The position numbers were made by a program, and so were the translations under genes. The notes beneath the pieces are model-generated. The model made no database searches. It had not been told where the DNA came from and saw only the letters and a list, made by a program, of their open reading frames with translations. Source: CAYZUE01 sp964481825 (GTDB lineage Archaea; Hydrothermarchaeota; Hydrothermarchaeia; Hydrothermarchaeales; JALUUU01). Taken from it: a stretch of 39,967 nt of DNA. Where the stretch lies: positions 1 to 39,967 of the forward strand of contig CAYZUE010000007.1 of assembly GCA_964481825.1 (NCBI GenBank), given 5' to 3'. Below are positions 26,553-34,322 of this stretch, piece after piece (the first letter of the stretch is position 1; each line of letters begins with the position of its first letter).

Positions 26553-26951
26553 ATGAACGACCGATTTAAAAAATGGGAACATCCAGAAATCAAAGAAGGA
26601 GTACTTACCAGGTACAATTGGATCGTACAACACGTAGATAATCTTAAATTAGGTTACAAAAGTGACATAGGAGCTTTTACATATATCAACGCGAAGAACG
26701 GTGTTTCAATTGAAGATTACGTGCAGATAGGTTCCCACTGCTCCATTTATTCTATCTCCACTATAGATGGGAAAGAAGGACCTGTAGTACTTCAAAAGAA
26801 CTGTCGGATAGGTGGGCATAGTGTTATAATGCCAGGGGTGACGGTGGGCAAGAATTCCATTATTGGAGCATGTAGTCTTGTTGATAAGGATATTCCCCCC
26901 GATGTAGTTGGGTTTGGTATACCTGTGAAAGTAATAAAGAAATTAGAATAA
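26553..26951 (+). CDS. legH: Hexapeptide-repeat acetyltransferase (LegH-like)
   Basis: The 132-residue product is a left-handed beta-helix acyltransferase. Hexapeptide-type repeats run from about residue 35 to 120, including DIGAFTYINAK, VSIEDYVQIGSHCSIYS, CRIGGHSVIMPGVTVGKNSI and the closing GFGIPVKVIKK. GSHCS may provide the catalytic histidine. It lacks the N-terminal UDP-sugar domain of PglD. Placed between legG and legC, it fits LegH, which acetylates the 4-amino group of the UDP-sugar. The sequence alone would also allow an O-acetyltransferase. Confidence 0.82.
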   Translation: MNDRFKKWEHPEIKEGVLTRYNWIVQHVDNLKLGYKSDIGAFTYINAKNGVSIEDYVQIGSHCSIYSISTIDGKEGPVVLQKNCRIGGHSVIMPGVTVGKNSIIGACSLVDKDIPPDVVGFGIPVKVIKKLE

Positions 26952-26969
26952 AATTTAGCTGGAGTTCTG

Positions 26970-28103
26970 ATGACTAAGTGGAAAATTCCGTTATTCAAGA
27001 TACATTGGAATAAAGATGATGTCAATTCTGTTGCCACTATAATTAAAAAAGGCATGTATTGGGCTACAGGGCCAGAAATAATAGAGTTTGAAAATAAAAT
27101 TTCGAATTATATAGGTCGTAAATACTCGGTCACATTTAATTCAGGAACCTCCGCTTTACATGCATCCCTATTATCCCATAAAATCGAACGAGGAAATGAG
27201 ATTATAGTTCCATCTTTTTCTTTTATATCCACGGCAAATGCACCTTTATTTGTCGGAGCAAAGCCGATATTCGCGGATATTGAAGAACAAACATTTGGGC
27301 TCGATCCAGAAGATGTAAAAGAAAAGATAAATAACCGAACTAAAGCCATTATTCCTGTTCATTATGGTGGTTCTCCATGCTTAATAAGGGAATTAAAAGA
27401 GATAGCTGAAGATTACAACTTAATCCTTATAGAGGATTGCGCTGAAGCTTTTGGTGCAAAAATTAAGAATATGCAAGTAGGTACTTTCGGTGATTCTTCA
27501 ATGTTTAGTTTTTGTGCAAATAAAGTAATTTCAACTGGTGAGGGAGGAGCCATAACAACTGATTCAAAAAAAACGTACGAAAAACTTAAACTCCTAAGGT
27601 CCCATGGGAGAGATGAAAATTCTAACTATTTTTCATCAACTAAGCAAATGGATTACGTTTCATTAGGATTTAATTACAGACTATCAAACATTACAGCTTC
27701 ATTGGGAATAAGCCAGATAAATAAAGTAGATGAAATTATAGAAATGCGCAGAAAAAGGGCAGCATATATGACATCAAAAATGCATGAAATAAAGGAGGTA
27801 ATTACGCCAATTTCACTGGATGCATATTTTAATGTTTACCAGCTATATAGCATAAGAGTAAATGCTAAATTAAGGGATAAGTTATCCAAGTATCTAGCGG
27901 AAGCAGGGATAATGACGAAGGTATATTTTTCACCGATTCATAAAACCAGATTTTATTTAAAAAATTCAGAGACTACCCTGAACTTACCAATTACTGACAA
28001 AATTTCAGATGAAATACTAAGCCTGCCGATCTATCCGGACATAAAAAATACGGAAATAACTTATATCTGTAATAAAATAAACTCTTTTTTCAAAGCTGAT
28101 TAG
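26970..28103 (+). CDS. legC: DegT-family aminotransferase of the legionaminate cassette (LegC-like)
   Basis: The 377-residue PLP enzyme has FNSGTSALHASLL (about 57-69), the PLP-ring aspartate in LIEDCAEAFGAK, and the Schiff-base lysine K185 in MFSFCANKVISTGEGG. GFNYRLSNITASLG is also typical. GGAG lies 6 bases before the ATG. In the legionaminate and bacillosamine routes the LegC/PglE step places an amino group on C4 of the 4-keto-6-deoxy UDP-GlcNAc product of LegB. The gene for a matching dehydratase follows after a single base. It is more distant from the other two aminotransferases in the window, judged by eye. Confidence 0.88.
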   Translation: MTKWKIPLFKIHWNKDDVNSVATIIKKGMYWATGPEIIEFENKISNYIGRKYSVTFNSGTSALHASLLSHKIERGNEIIVPSFSFISTANAPLFVGAKPIFADIEEQTFGLDPEDVKEKINNRTKAIIPVHYGGSPCLIRELKEIAEDYNLILIEDCAEAFGAKIKNMQVGTFGDSSMFSFCANKVISTGEGGAITTDSKKTYEKLKLLRSHGRDENSNYFSSTKQMDYVSLGFNYRLSNITASLGISQINKVDEIIEMRRKRAAYMTSKMHEIKEVITPISLDAYFNVYQLYSIRVNAKLRDKLSKYLAEAGIMTKVYFSPIHKTRFYLKNSETTLNLPITDKISDEILSLPIYPDIKNTEITYICNKINSFFKAD

Positions 28104-28104
28104 A

Positions 28105-29160
28105 ATGAATGAAATAAAAAAAAGTTTTCAAAATAAGATAGTATTAATCACTGGTGGAACTGGGTCCATTGGTAAAGAGATAGTAAAGGAAATGTTAAAA
28201 TATGAACCTAAATTAGTTAGAATATTAAGTAACGATGAAGCCAGCCTTTTTGATTTGCAACAAGAGCTAGAGAAATTTAAAAATGTGCGGTATCTCATAG
28301 GCGATATTCGACAAAAAAATAGATTAAACGTAGCCATGGAAGGTGTAGATTATGTTTTTCATGCAGCAGCTCTTAAGCATGTCCCTCTATGTGAATACAA
28401 CCCATTTGAGGCGGTAAATACAAACGTTTTAGGATCACAAAATGTTGTTGAGGCTGCAATGGAAAATAATGTTAAAAAATGCATCTGCATTAGCACTGAT
28501 AAAGCTGTTACTCCTACAAGTGTTCTAGGTGCAACTAAACTCCTTGCTGAAAGGCTGTTTATCGTGGCGAACTATTACAAAGGATGGAAGGATACAACTT
28601 TTTCTGTAATAAGGTTTGGAAATGTATTGAATTCAAGAGGATCAATTATCCCGGTAATAAAAAGACAAATTGAAAATGGGGGACCTATTACAATTACACA
28701 ACCAGAAATGACGCGATTCGTAATGACTATGCCCCAAGCTACTAATCTTGTATTCAAAGCTGCTGTTAAGTCAATTGGTGGAGAAATTTTTGTGTTTAAA
28801 ATGTTGGCATTGAAAATAATGGATCTTATTGATGTAATGATTGAAGAACTAGCTCCTAAATACGGTTATGATCCTGAAAAAATGGAGAAGAAGATAGTGG
28901 GAACACGATTAGGTGAGAAATCTGATGAAGAGTTAATTATAAAAAATGAATTAGAATGGTTATACGAAGACAATAAAATGTTTGTGATTTTAATGCCAGT
29001 AGAACGTCCCGATGACATATTTAGACCAGAAATTAAAGGAATGAAAAAAGCTAAAACCTTAGGAGACTCCGATGATTTAAATCGATATTCGTCAAATAAT
29101 GCTAAATTACTAAATAAAAAAGAAATTCGCGAGTTATTACATTCAATCAAAGTTTTTTAA
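28105..29160 (+). CDS. legB: UDP-GlcNAc 4,6-dehydratase (LegB/PseB/CapD-like)
   Basis: The 351-residue SDR enzyme is the soluble form of the FlaA1/PseB/CapD family. It has LITGGTGSIGKEIV for NAD binding, then VFHAAALKHVPLCEYNPFEA. The catalytic-loop stretch STDKAVTPTSVLGATK gives T131, D132, K133 and K145. Family enzymes carry Tyr (PseB) or Met (PglF/WbpM) at the position that is Leu141 here. RFGNVLNSRGSIIPV and MTRFVMTMPQA are also conserved. It would perform the first step of the cassette, turning UDP-GlcNAc into the 4-keto-6-deoxy sugar. It is the last gene of the six and is followed by an 81-base gap. Confidence 0.88.
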   Translation: MNEIKKSFQNKIVLITGGTGSIGKEIVKEMLKYEPKLVRILSNDEASLFDLQQELEKFKNVRYLIGDIRQKNRLNVAMEGVDYVFHAAALKHVPLCEYNPFEAVNTNVLGSQNVVEAAMENNVKKCICISTDKAVTPTSVLGATKLLAERLFIVANYYKGWKDTTFSVIRFGNVLNSRGSIIPVIKRQIENGGPITITQPEMTRFVMTMPQATNLVFKAAVKSIGGEIFVFKMLALKIMDLIDVMIEELAPKYGYDPEKMEKKIVGTRLGEKSDEELIIKNELEWLYEDNKMFVILMPVERPDDIFRPEIKGMKKAKTLGDSDDLNRYSSNNAKLLNKKEIRELLHSIKVF

Positions 29161-29241
29161 ATTAAAAATTGTATTTTAATTACTAAAATAAATGATAGAA
29201 AACATAAAAAGTTATTAGCTATTAAATTAAAACTAGAAGTT

Positions 29242-30246
29242 ATGAAATGCTTAGTTACAGGCGGTGCGGGATTTATTGGAAGCCATCTTGTAGAACGCTT
29301 GTTAAATGATGGTCATACAGTAATTGTTTTAGATAATTTTTCAACAGGAAGCAGAGAAAATCTTAATCAGATTGAACCTAAATCGGATTTGGATATATTC
29401 AAAGTAGATATAAGTAATTATAACTTGATTGAATCCTATTTTATTGATGTTGATTGGGTTTTTCATCTGGCTGGTCTTGCAGATGTTGTACCATCAATAC
29501 AAATTCCTTTGAGATATCATAGTTCCAATGTTGATGGAACAATCAGCGTACTTGAAGCTTCGCGATCAGCGGGGATAAAAAAATTGATTTACACAGCATC
29601 CTCCTCCTGCTACGGGATGCCAGAAATGTATCCAACACCGGAAACAGCCGATATAAGCCCCCAATATCCCTATGCTTTAACAAAATATATTGGAGAGCAA
29701 TACGTAGTTCATTGGAATAAAATTTATAATATTCCAATTACATCTCTTCGCCTCTTTAATGTTTTTGGACCCAGATCACGAACATCCGGAGCTTACGGTG
29801 CCGTTTTTGGCGTATTTTTATCTCAAAAAATCCATAACAAACCATTTACTGTAGTTGGAAATGGAAACCAAACAAGGGATTTTATATTTGTAACAGATGT
29901 GGTAAATGCTCTTATAAAAACTGCCGAATCAGATACAGAGAACGAAATATTTAATGTGGGTAGTGGCAACCCCCACAGCATAAATAATTTAGTTGAATTG
30001 ATAGGTGGTGATGTTGTTTATATACCAAAACGTCCAGGTGAGCCAGACTGTACACATGCAGATATAACAAAAATAAAAAAAACTATTGGTTGGGAACCGA
30101 AAGTAACCTTTAAAGATGGTGTTAAAATAATGCTGAATAACATTGAATACTGGAAAGACGGACCAGTTTGGAACAAAGATACTATAGGAGAAGCAACAAA
30201 AGAATGGTTCGATTATTTGTCAAAAGGTGAAAAACGTGAAGATTGA
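29242..30246 (+). CDS. NAD-dependent sugar epimerase/dehydratase linked to the heptose genes
   Basis: The 334-residue extended SDR has VTGGAGFIGSHLVERL, a serine motif TASSSCYGMPEMYPTPE, catalytic YALTK, RLFNVFGPRSRTSGAYG and VVGNGNQTRDFIFV, the pattern of UDP-glucose/UDP-GlcNAc 4-epimerases. The long C-terminal tail contains IEYWKDGPVWNKDTI and ATKEWFDYL. From memory, such tails occur in SDR proteins encoded beside HldE-like genes. Its 3' end overlaps the HldE-like start by 11 bases, so the two are translationally coupled. An NDP-heptose substrate is plausible but unproven; a UDP-hexose remains possible. Confidence 0.8.
   Translation: MKCLVTGGAGFIGSHLVERLLNDGHTVIVLDNFSTGSRENLNQIEPKSDLDIFKVDISNYNLIESYFIDVDWVFHLAGLADVVPSIQIPLRYHSSNVDGTISVLEASRSAGIKKLIYTASSSCYGMPEMYPTPETADISPQYPYALTKYIGEQYVVHWNKIYNIPITSLRLFNVFGPRSRTSGAYGAVFGVFLSQKIHNKPFTVVGNGNQTRDFIFVTDVVNALIKTAESDTENEIFNVGSGNPHSINNLVELIGGDVVYIPKRPGEPDCTHADITKIKKTIGWEPKVTFKDGVKIMLNNIEYWKDGPVWNKDTIGEATKEWFDYLSKGEKRED
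30224..30230 (+). promoter_or_regulatory. Shine-Dalgarno AAGGTGA fixing the GTG start at 30236
   Basis: AAGGTGA lies inside the 3' end of the upstream epimerase gene, 5 bases before GTG at 30236. A GTG at 30227 falls within the motif and is therefore less likely. Confidence 0.7.
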
Positions 30247-31756
30247 CAAAGTTTTAGAACTTGATGAACTAGTAGAAATAATTTCTAAAGCGAAATCTAC
30301 AAATAAGATAGTTGTTCACTGCCATGGAGTTTTTGACTTAATACATATAGGGCATATTCGACATTTTGAAGAAGCTAAAAAACTTGGAGATATGTTAATC
30401 GTTACTATAACTCCTGATAAATATGTTAATAAAGGCCCACATAGGCCTGCTTTTACTGAGAAACTTAGGGCAGAGGTTATAGCGTCTGTTGATTGTGTGA
30501 ATTATGTTGCCATTAACAATTGGCCTACTGCAGTTAAAACAATTGAGTTTTTAAGGCCGAGTATTTATGCCAAAGGTATAGAATACAACGATGCAGAGAA
30601 AGATTATTCAAAAGGTATTGTATCCGAAGAAAGGGCTATTAAAAAGATCGGAGGCGAATTAAAGTTTACTGATAATATAACTTTCAGCTCATCAAACCTT
30701 ATTAATAAATATCTAGACGTTTTATCGAGAGATGTGAAAGAATATTTAACTAAATTTTCTAAAACAACAACATCAGAAGACTTAATCGATTATTTAGAAA
30801 GAATCAAGAATATGAAGATTTTGGTTATTGGCGAAGCCATCATTGATGAATATCAATTTGGCCAATCTATTGGAAAAGCTGCCAAAGAATCAATTATAGC
30901 TTTGAAATATTTGAAGACTGAAAAATTTGCAGGTGGTACTCTTGCAATCGGAAATCATCTTTCTAATTTTTGCGATAATGTTCACCTTTTCACTTTACTG
31001 GGAGACATAGATTCTCAAGAAGATTTTATATCGAAAAATCTAAGTAAAAAAGTTAAAACGCTATTCCACTATAAAAAAGATTCACCTACTATTGTAAAAC
31101 GAAGATTTATTGAAGAATTCCCACTTAGAAAACTTTTAGAATTTTATATATTTAATGATATGGAAGTTGATAAAGAACAAACTCTCGAGATGAAAAAGCA
31201 TCTCCTAGATATACTACCTAAGTATGATCTAGTTATTGTAGCTGATTTTGGACATGGAATGCTCAATAAGGAATTAATAAATGTGATTGTGGACAAATCA
31301 AAGTTTCTTGCGGTGACGACTCAGACGAATGCAAGTAATATGGGATACAATGTAATTTCGAAATACCGCCATGTAGATTACATCTGTACCGACGAACGGG
31401 AACTCCGCTTGGAGTGTCAGGATAAAAATACTGAATTAATTAAGTTAATACCTGGACTATCTAAGAAAATTGATTGTAAGAATATTATAGCTACTCACGG
31501 GAACAGAGGTTGTATAACTTTCTCTTCAGGAAATTCACATTTTATTCCTGCATTTACTGAATCAGTTATTGATACTATGGGCGCTGGTGACGCTTTCCTC
31601 TCATTGACAGCACCACTCGTTGCATTAGATGTTCAGATGGAAACAGTAGGTTTTATCGGAAATGCTGTTGGATCAATGTATGTCAAGGTTATTGGAAATA
31701 AGGACCCAATAGATAAGGTTTCTCTTTACAAGTATGTATCTTCTCTTCTAAGGTGA
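30236..31756 (+). CDS. HldE-like bifunctional protein: nucleotidyltransferase then PfkB/RfaE-type kinase
   Basis: This 506-residue protein carries the two activities of HldE in reversed order. Residues about 20-160 are a nucleotidyltransferase with HGVFDLIHIGHIRHF (HxGH at 37-40), the region equivalent to the C-terminal domain of E. coli HldE. Residues about 190-506 are a PfkB-family kinase of the RfaE type with GEAIIDEYQFG, a glycine pair in FAGGTLAIGNHL, and DTMGAGDAF at 446-454 with the catalytic aspartate D452. In the heptose route the kinase phosphorylates heptose 7-phosphate at C1 and the transferase makes the NDP-heptose. Whether the nucleotide is ADP, CDP or another is not visible. 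GmhA- and GmhB-like genes nearby support the assignment. Confidence 0.85.
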   Translation: MKIDKVLELDELVEIISKAKSTNKIVVHCHGVFDLIHIGHIRHFEEAKKLGDMLIVTITPDKYVNKGPHRPAFTEKLRAEVIASVDCVNYVAINNWPTAVKTIEFLRPSIYAKGIEYNDAEKDYSKGIVSEERAIKKIGGELKFTDNITFSSSNLINKYLDVLSRDVKEYLTKFSKTTTSEDLIDYLERIKNMKILVIGEAIIDEYQFGQSIGKAAKESIIALKYLKTEKFAGGTLAIGNHLSNFCDNVHLFTLLGDIDSQEDFISKNLSKKVKTLFHYKKDSPTIVKRRFIEEFPLRKLLEFYIFNDMEVDKEQTLEMKKHLLDILPKYDLVIVADFGHGMLNKELINVIVDKSKFLAVTTQTNASNMGYNVISKYRHVDYICTDERELRLECQDKNTELIKLIPGLSKKIDCKNIIATHGNRGCITFSSGNSHFIPAFTESVIDTMGAGDAFLSLTAPLVALDVQMETVGFIGNAVGSMYVKVIGNKDPIDKVSLYKYVSSLLR

Positions 31757-31762
31757 GGTGAT
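31755..31762 (+). promoter_or_regulatory. Strong Shine-Dalgarno GAGGTGAT before the GTG start at 31766
   Basis: GAGGTGAT, nearly a perfect complement of the 16S rRNA 3' end, overlaps the stop codon of the HldE-like gene and precedes GTG 31766 by 3 bases (5-6 bases from its core). It supports the non-ATG start. Confidence 0.7.
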
Positions 31763-31765
31763 AAA

Positions 31766-32338
31766 GTGGGCTATGAAACAAGATATTTAAAAAGACTAGG
31801 GGAGCTTTTTAATGAAGTTGAAATTAAAGGAGTTAATGGCAGATCTTGGTCTATAGAAGATGCTTTCTCTAATATTCTCAAGATTATAAAAAATTTGAAG
31901 GATTCTTCTAATAAACTCATCTTTATTGGAAATGGCGGTAGCGCTGCAATAGCAAGTCATCAATCAATAGATTATTGGAAAAACGGTAATATACCTGCAA
32001 TTTCTTTCAATGATCCCAGTCTACTTACCTGCTTAAGTAATGATTATGGTTACGAATTTGTATTTGAAAAACCTATAAATATGTTTGGAAAAAAAGGTGA
32101 TGTATTAATTGCCATAAGTAGCTCGGGAGAATCTGAAAATATATTGACAGCAGTTGAATCTGCTAAAAAAAAAGGAATCATTGTTATAACATTGTCAGGT
32201 TTTTCAAAGTCTAATCCGTTACGAAATTATGGGGATTTAAACTTTTTTGTACCTTCTAAAGTTTATGGATTTGTTGAGATTACTCATCTAGCAATCTGCC
32301 ATGCAATTTTAGATTCACATATGACCACACAGATATAA
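31766..32338 (+). CDS. gmhA: GmhA-like sedoheptulose 7-phosphate isomerase (SIS domain)
   Basis: The 190-residue protein has the length and pattern of GmhA, which turns sedoheptulose 7-phosphate into D-glycero-D-manno-heptose 7-phosphate. The phosphate-binding IGNGGSAAIASHQSIDY lies at 54-70, ISSSGESENIL is the second SIS loop, and VYGFVEITHLAICHAIL contains the histidine used by GmhA. Relative to E. coli GmhA the catalytic Glu65 position appears as Asp69, a conservative change. The GTG start follows a strong Shine-Dalgarno. It lies directly after the HldE-like gene, as expected for a heptose operon. Confidence 0.87.
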   Translation: MGYETRYLKRLGELFNEVEIKGVNGRSWSIEDAFSNILKIIKNLKDSSNKLIFIGNGGSAAIASHQSIDYWKNGNIPAISFNDPSLLTCLSNDYGYEFVFEKPINMFGKKGDVLIAISSSGESENILTAVESAKKKGIIVITLSGFSKSNPLRNYGDLNFFVPSKVYGFVEITHLAICHAILDSHMTTQI

Positions 32339-32340
32339 TC

Positions 32341-32346
32341 GGAGGT
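32341..32346 (+). promoter_or_regulatory. Shine-Dalgarno GGAGGT before the ATG at 32357
   Basis: GGAGGT sits 10 bases before the ATG of the first twin SPASM gene and supports that start. Confidence 0.65.
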
Positions 32347-32356
32347 ATAAATTTAG

Positions 32357-33448
32357 ATGGATAAATTTAGGATAGATGGTCACAAATTAATGTACCATAC
32401 CCCCCGAGTTAACGATTGGTTAAAAGGAAAGCTAACATACCCCATTTATGCAGAAATATCTCCCTCTGGTACATGCAACCATCGATGTGTATATTGTGCT
32501 CTAGACTTCATGAATTACAAACCTAGGTTCTTAAATACCGAATTATTTAAAAAAAGACTATCGGAAATGGGGACTCTAGGACTAAAAAGTGTAATGTATG
32601 CAGGCGAGGGTGAACCACTGTTACATAAAGATATTGGGGATCTAATTCTTCACACAAAAAAAGTAGGCATAGATGTAGGCATTACAACAAATGGGGTATT
32701 ATTAGATGAAAGTGTTGTAGATAAAGCTCTTGAAAGTATAACCTGGATAAAGGTAAGCATAAGTGGAGCAACCAACGAGACATATAAAAGGATACATCGA
32801 ACAAATCCAGAGGATTTGAATCGAGTGATGAAGAATATTCGTTATGCTGTAAAGTTAAAAAATGATAATAATTACAAGACAACACTTGGCATACAGATCC
32901 TATTATTACCTGAAAATTTGGAAGAAATACCTCTATTAGCTGAAAAGGCTAAAGAAATAGGAGTAGATTATTTAGTTGTAAAACCATATTCACAACACCC
33001 CCTCAGCAAAACAAAAGTGTATGAAAACATAGAATATCAGGATATGCCCTGGCCAATTAAAGATGGGTATAATTTTTTACAGGCCGTGCTTGAAGATTTT
33101 AATGATAAAAATTTCAATGTGATATTTCGTGCACATACGATGGAGAAGTGGGACAAAAGGAAACGTAATTACAAGACTTGTCAAGCCCTCCCCTTCTGGT
33201 CTTATATCGATGCAGGGGGAGATATATGGGGATGCAGTTGTTACCTCACTGACAAAAGATTCTATTATGGCAATATTTATAAAAATACATTTAAGGATAT
33301 ATGGAAAGGTGAACAAAGAAGAAAATCACTACAATGGGTAGATTCTAAACTAGATACTTCCAAATGTAGGGTGAATTGCAGAATGGATGAAATTAATGAG
33401 TACCTCTCGGAACTAAAAAACCCTCCTGATCATGTGAATTTCATTTAA
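32357..33448 (+). CDS. Radical SAM/SPASM-type protein, twin A
   Basis: The 363-residue product has CNHRCVYC at 40-47 (C40, C44, C47), AGEGEPLLHKDI, TTNGVLLDESV and KVSISGATNETYKRI of the radical SAM barrel. A C-terminal cysteine-rich part (KTCQALPFW, WGCSCY, CRVNCRM) should hold one or more auxiliary clusters. It begins with DGHKLMYHTPRVNDWLKG and ends with NPPDHVNFI. Both ends recur in the protein at 36122-37207, so the two are paralogs. It lies between gmhA and the transketolase genes. The function is unknown; modification of a heptose or its nucleotide is the contextual guess. Confidence 0.88.
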   Translation: MDKFRIDGHKLMYHTPRVNDWLKGKLTYPIYAEISPSGTCNHRCVYCALDFMNYKPRFLNTELFKKRLSEMGTLGLKSVMYAGEGEPLLHKDIGDLILHTKKVGIDVGITTNGVLLDESVVDKALESITWIKVSISGATNETYKRIHRTNPEDLNRVMKNIRYAVKLKNDNNYKTTLGIQILLLPENLEEIPLLAEKAKEIGVDYLVVKPYSQHPLSKTKVYENIEYQDMPWPIKDGYNFLQAVLEDFNDKNFNVIFRAHTMEKWDKRKRNYKTCQALPFWSYIDAGGDIWGCSCYLTDKRFYYGNIYKNTFKDIWKGEQRRKSLQWVDSKLDTSKCRVNCRMDEINEYLSELKNPPDHVNFI

Positions 33449-33464
33449 AATATGGAAAAACGTA

Positions 33465-34316
33465 ATGGCAAATAAAAGTAGAAAAAAGATGGAATTAAAA
33501 GAAATTGCTAAAAAAATTAGAAAAAAAACATTTCTAATGTGTAATAACGCTGGTAGTGGACATATAGCTCCCTCTTTTTCAAGTGTTGATATTTTAGTCG
33601 CATTATATTTTAAAATATTGAGACTAAATGCCGACAATTTAAATCATTATGCCCGGGACATATTTATCTTAAGTAAAGGTCATGCTAGTGCTGCACTATA
33701 TGCAATTCTTGAAGAAAAAGGGATTCTAAAGAAGGGTATACTAGAAACATTTTGTCAAAAAGGTAGCACTTTGGGAGCTCATCCTGAAGCTCATTTGATT
33801 CCGGGTATAGAACTTTCTACAGGTTCATTAGGACACGGATTATCTTTTGGTACAGGTATTGCACTTGCAGATAAAATTGATAAGAAAAATCGAAAGGTAA
33901 TTGTACTACTCAGCGATGGTGAATGCCAGGAAGGATCAACCTGGGAAGGCGCAATGTTTGCATCCCATCATAAATTAGACTCATTAGTTGCAATAATTGA
34001 TTATAATAAACTTCAATCACTAGGGAAAACAGACGATATCCTTTCATTAAAACCATTCAAAGATAAATGGGAATCATTTGGATGGAGTGTAAAAGAGATT
34101 GATGGCCATAACATAGAACAGATAGTGGATACACTAAATTATCTTCCATTTAAAAAAAATATGCCCAATGTTGTAATTGCACATACGATTAAAGGAAAAG
34201 GTATTAAATTTATGGAGAATGCTCCACTTTGGCATTATCGTATCCCAAGTACTACAGAAGAACGAAAAATTATCTGCAAAGAATTAGGGATAGACTTGAG
34301 TGAATTTAAAAAGTGA
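33465..34316 (+). CDS. Transketolase, N-terminal (ThDP pyrophosphate-binding) subunit
   Basis: The 283-residue product corresponds to the first third of transketolase. It has NAGSGHIAPSFSSVDILVAL, DIFILSKGHASAALYAI, GAHPEAHLIPGIELSTGSLG and HGLSFGTGIALADK. The ThDP/metal-binding motif reads SDGECQEGSTWEGA, ending in IDYNKLQ. The usual GDG is SDG here. Split transketolase, with the second part encoded by the next gene, is known in archaea and some bacteria. The enzyme moves two-carbon ketol units and can make sedoheptulose 7-phosphate. The start could be the ATG at 33465 or at 33489. Confidence 0.9.
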   Translation: MANKSRKKMELKEIAKKIRKKTFLMCNNAGSGHIAPSFSSVDILVALYFKILRLNADNLNHYARDIFILSKGHASAALYAILEEKGILKKGILETFCQKGSTLGAHPEAHLIPGIELSTGSLGHGLSFGTGIALADKIDKKNRKVIVLLSDGECQEGSTWEGAMFASHHKLDSLVAIIDYNKLQSLGKTDDILSLKPFKDKWESFGWSVKEIDGHNIEQIVDTLNYLPFKKNMPNVVIAHTIKGKGIKFMENAPLWHYRIPSTTEERKIICKELGIDLSEFKK

Positions 34317-34322
34317 ACAAAG

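Noticed and set aside
23080..26633. Minus-strand open frames lying opposite the legionaminate genes
   Set aside because: They overlap well-supported plus-strand enzymes, have no recognisable motifs and are shadows of the coding strand.
23483..26951. Sialic acid (NeuAc) synthesis as the role of the neuA/neuB/neuC-type genes
   Set aside because: The adjacent acetyltransferase, aminotransferase and 4,6-dehydratase genes complete the legionaminate route, which a NeuAc pathway would not need. Sequence alone does not exclude it.
29161..29180. Inverted repeat ATTAAAA/TTTTAAT just after legB as a terminator
   Set aside because: The stem is made only of A-T pairs and such repeats are expected by chance in DNA this AT-rich.
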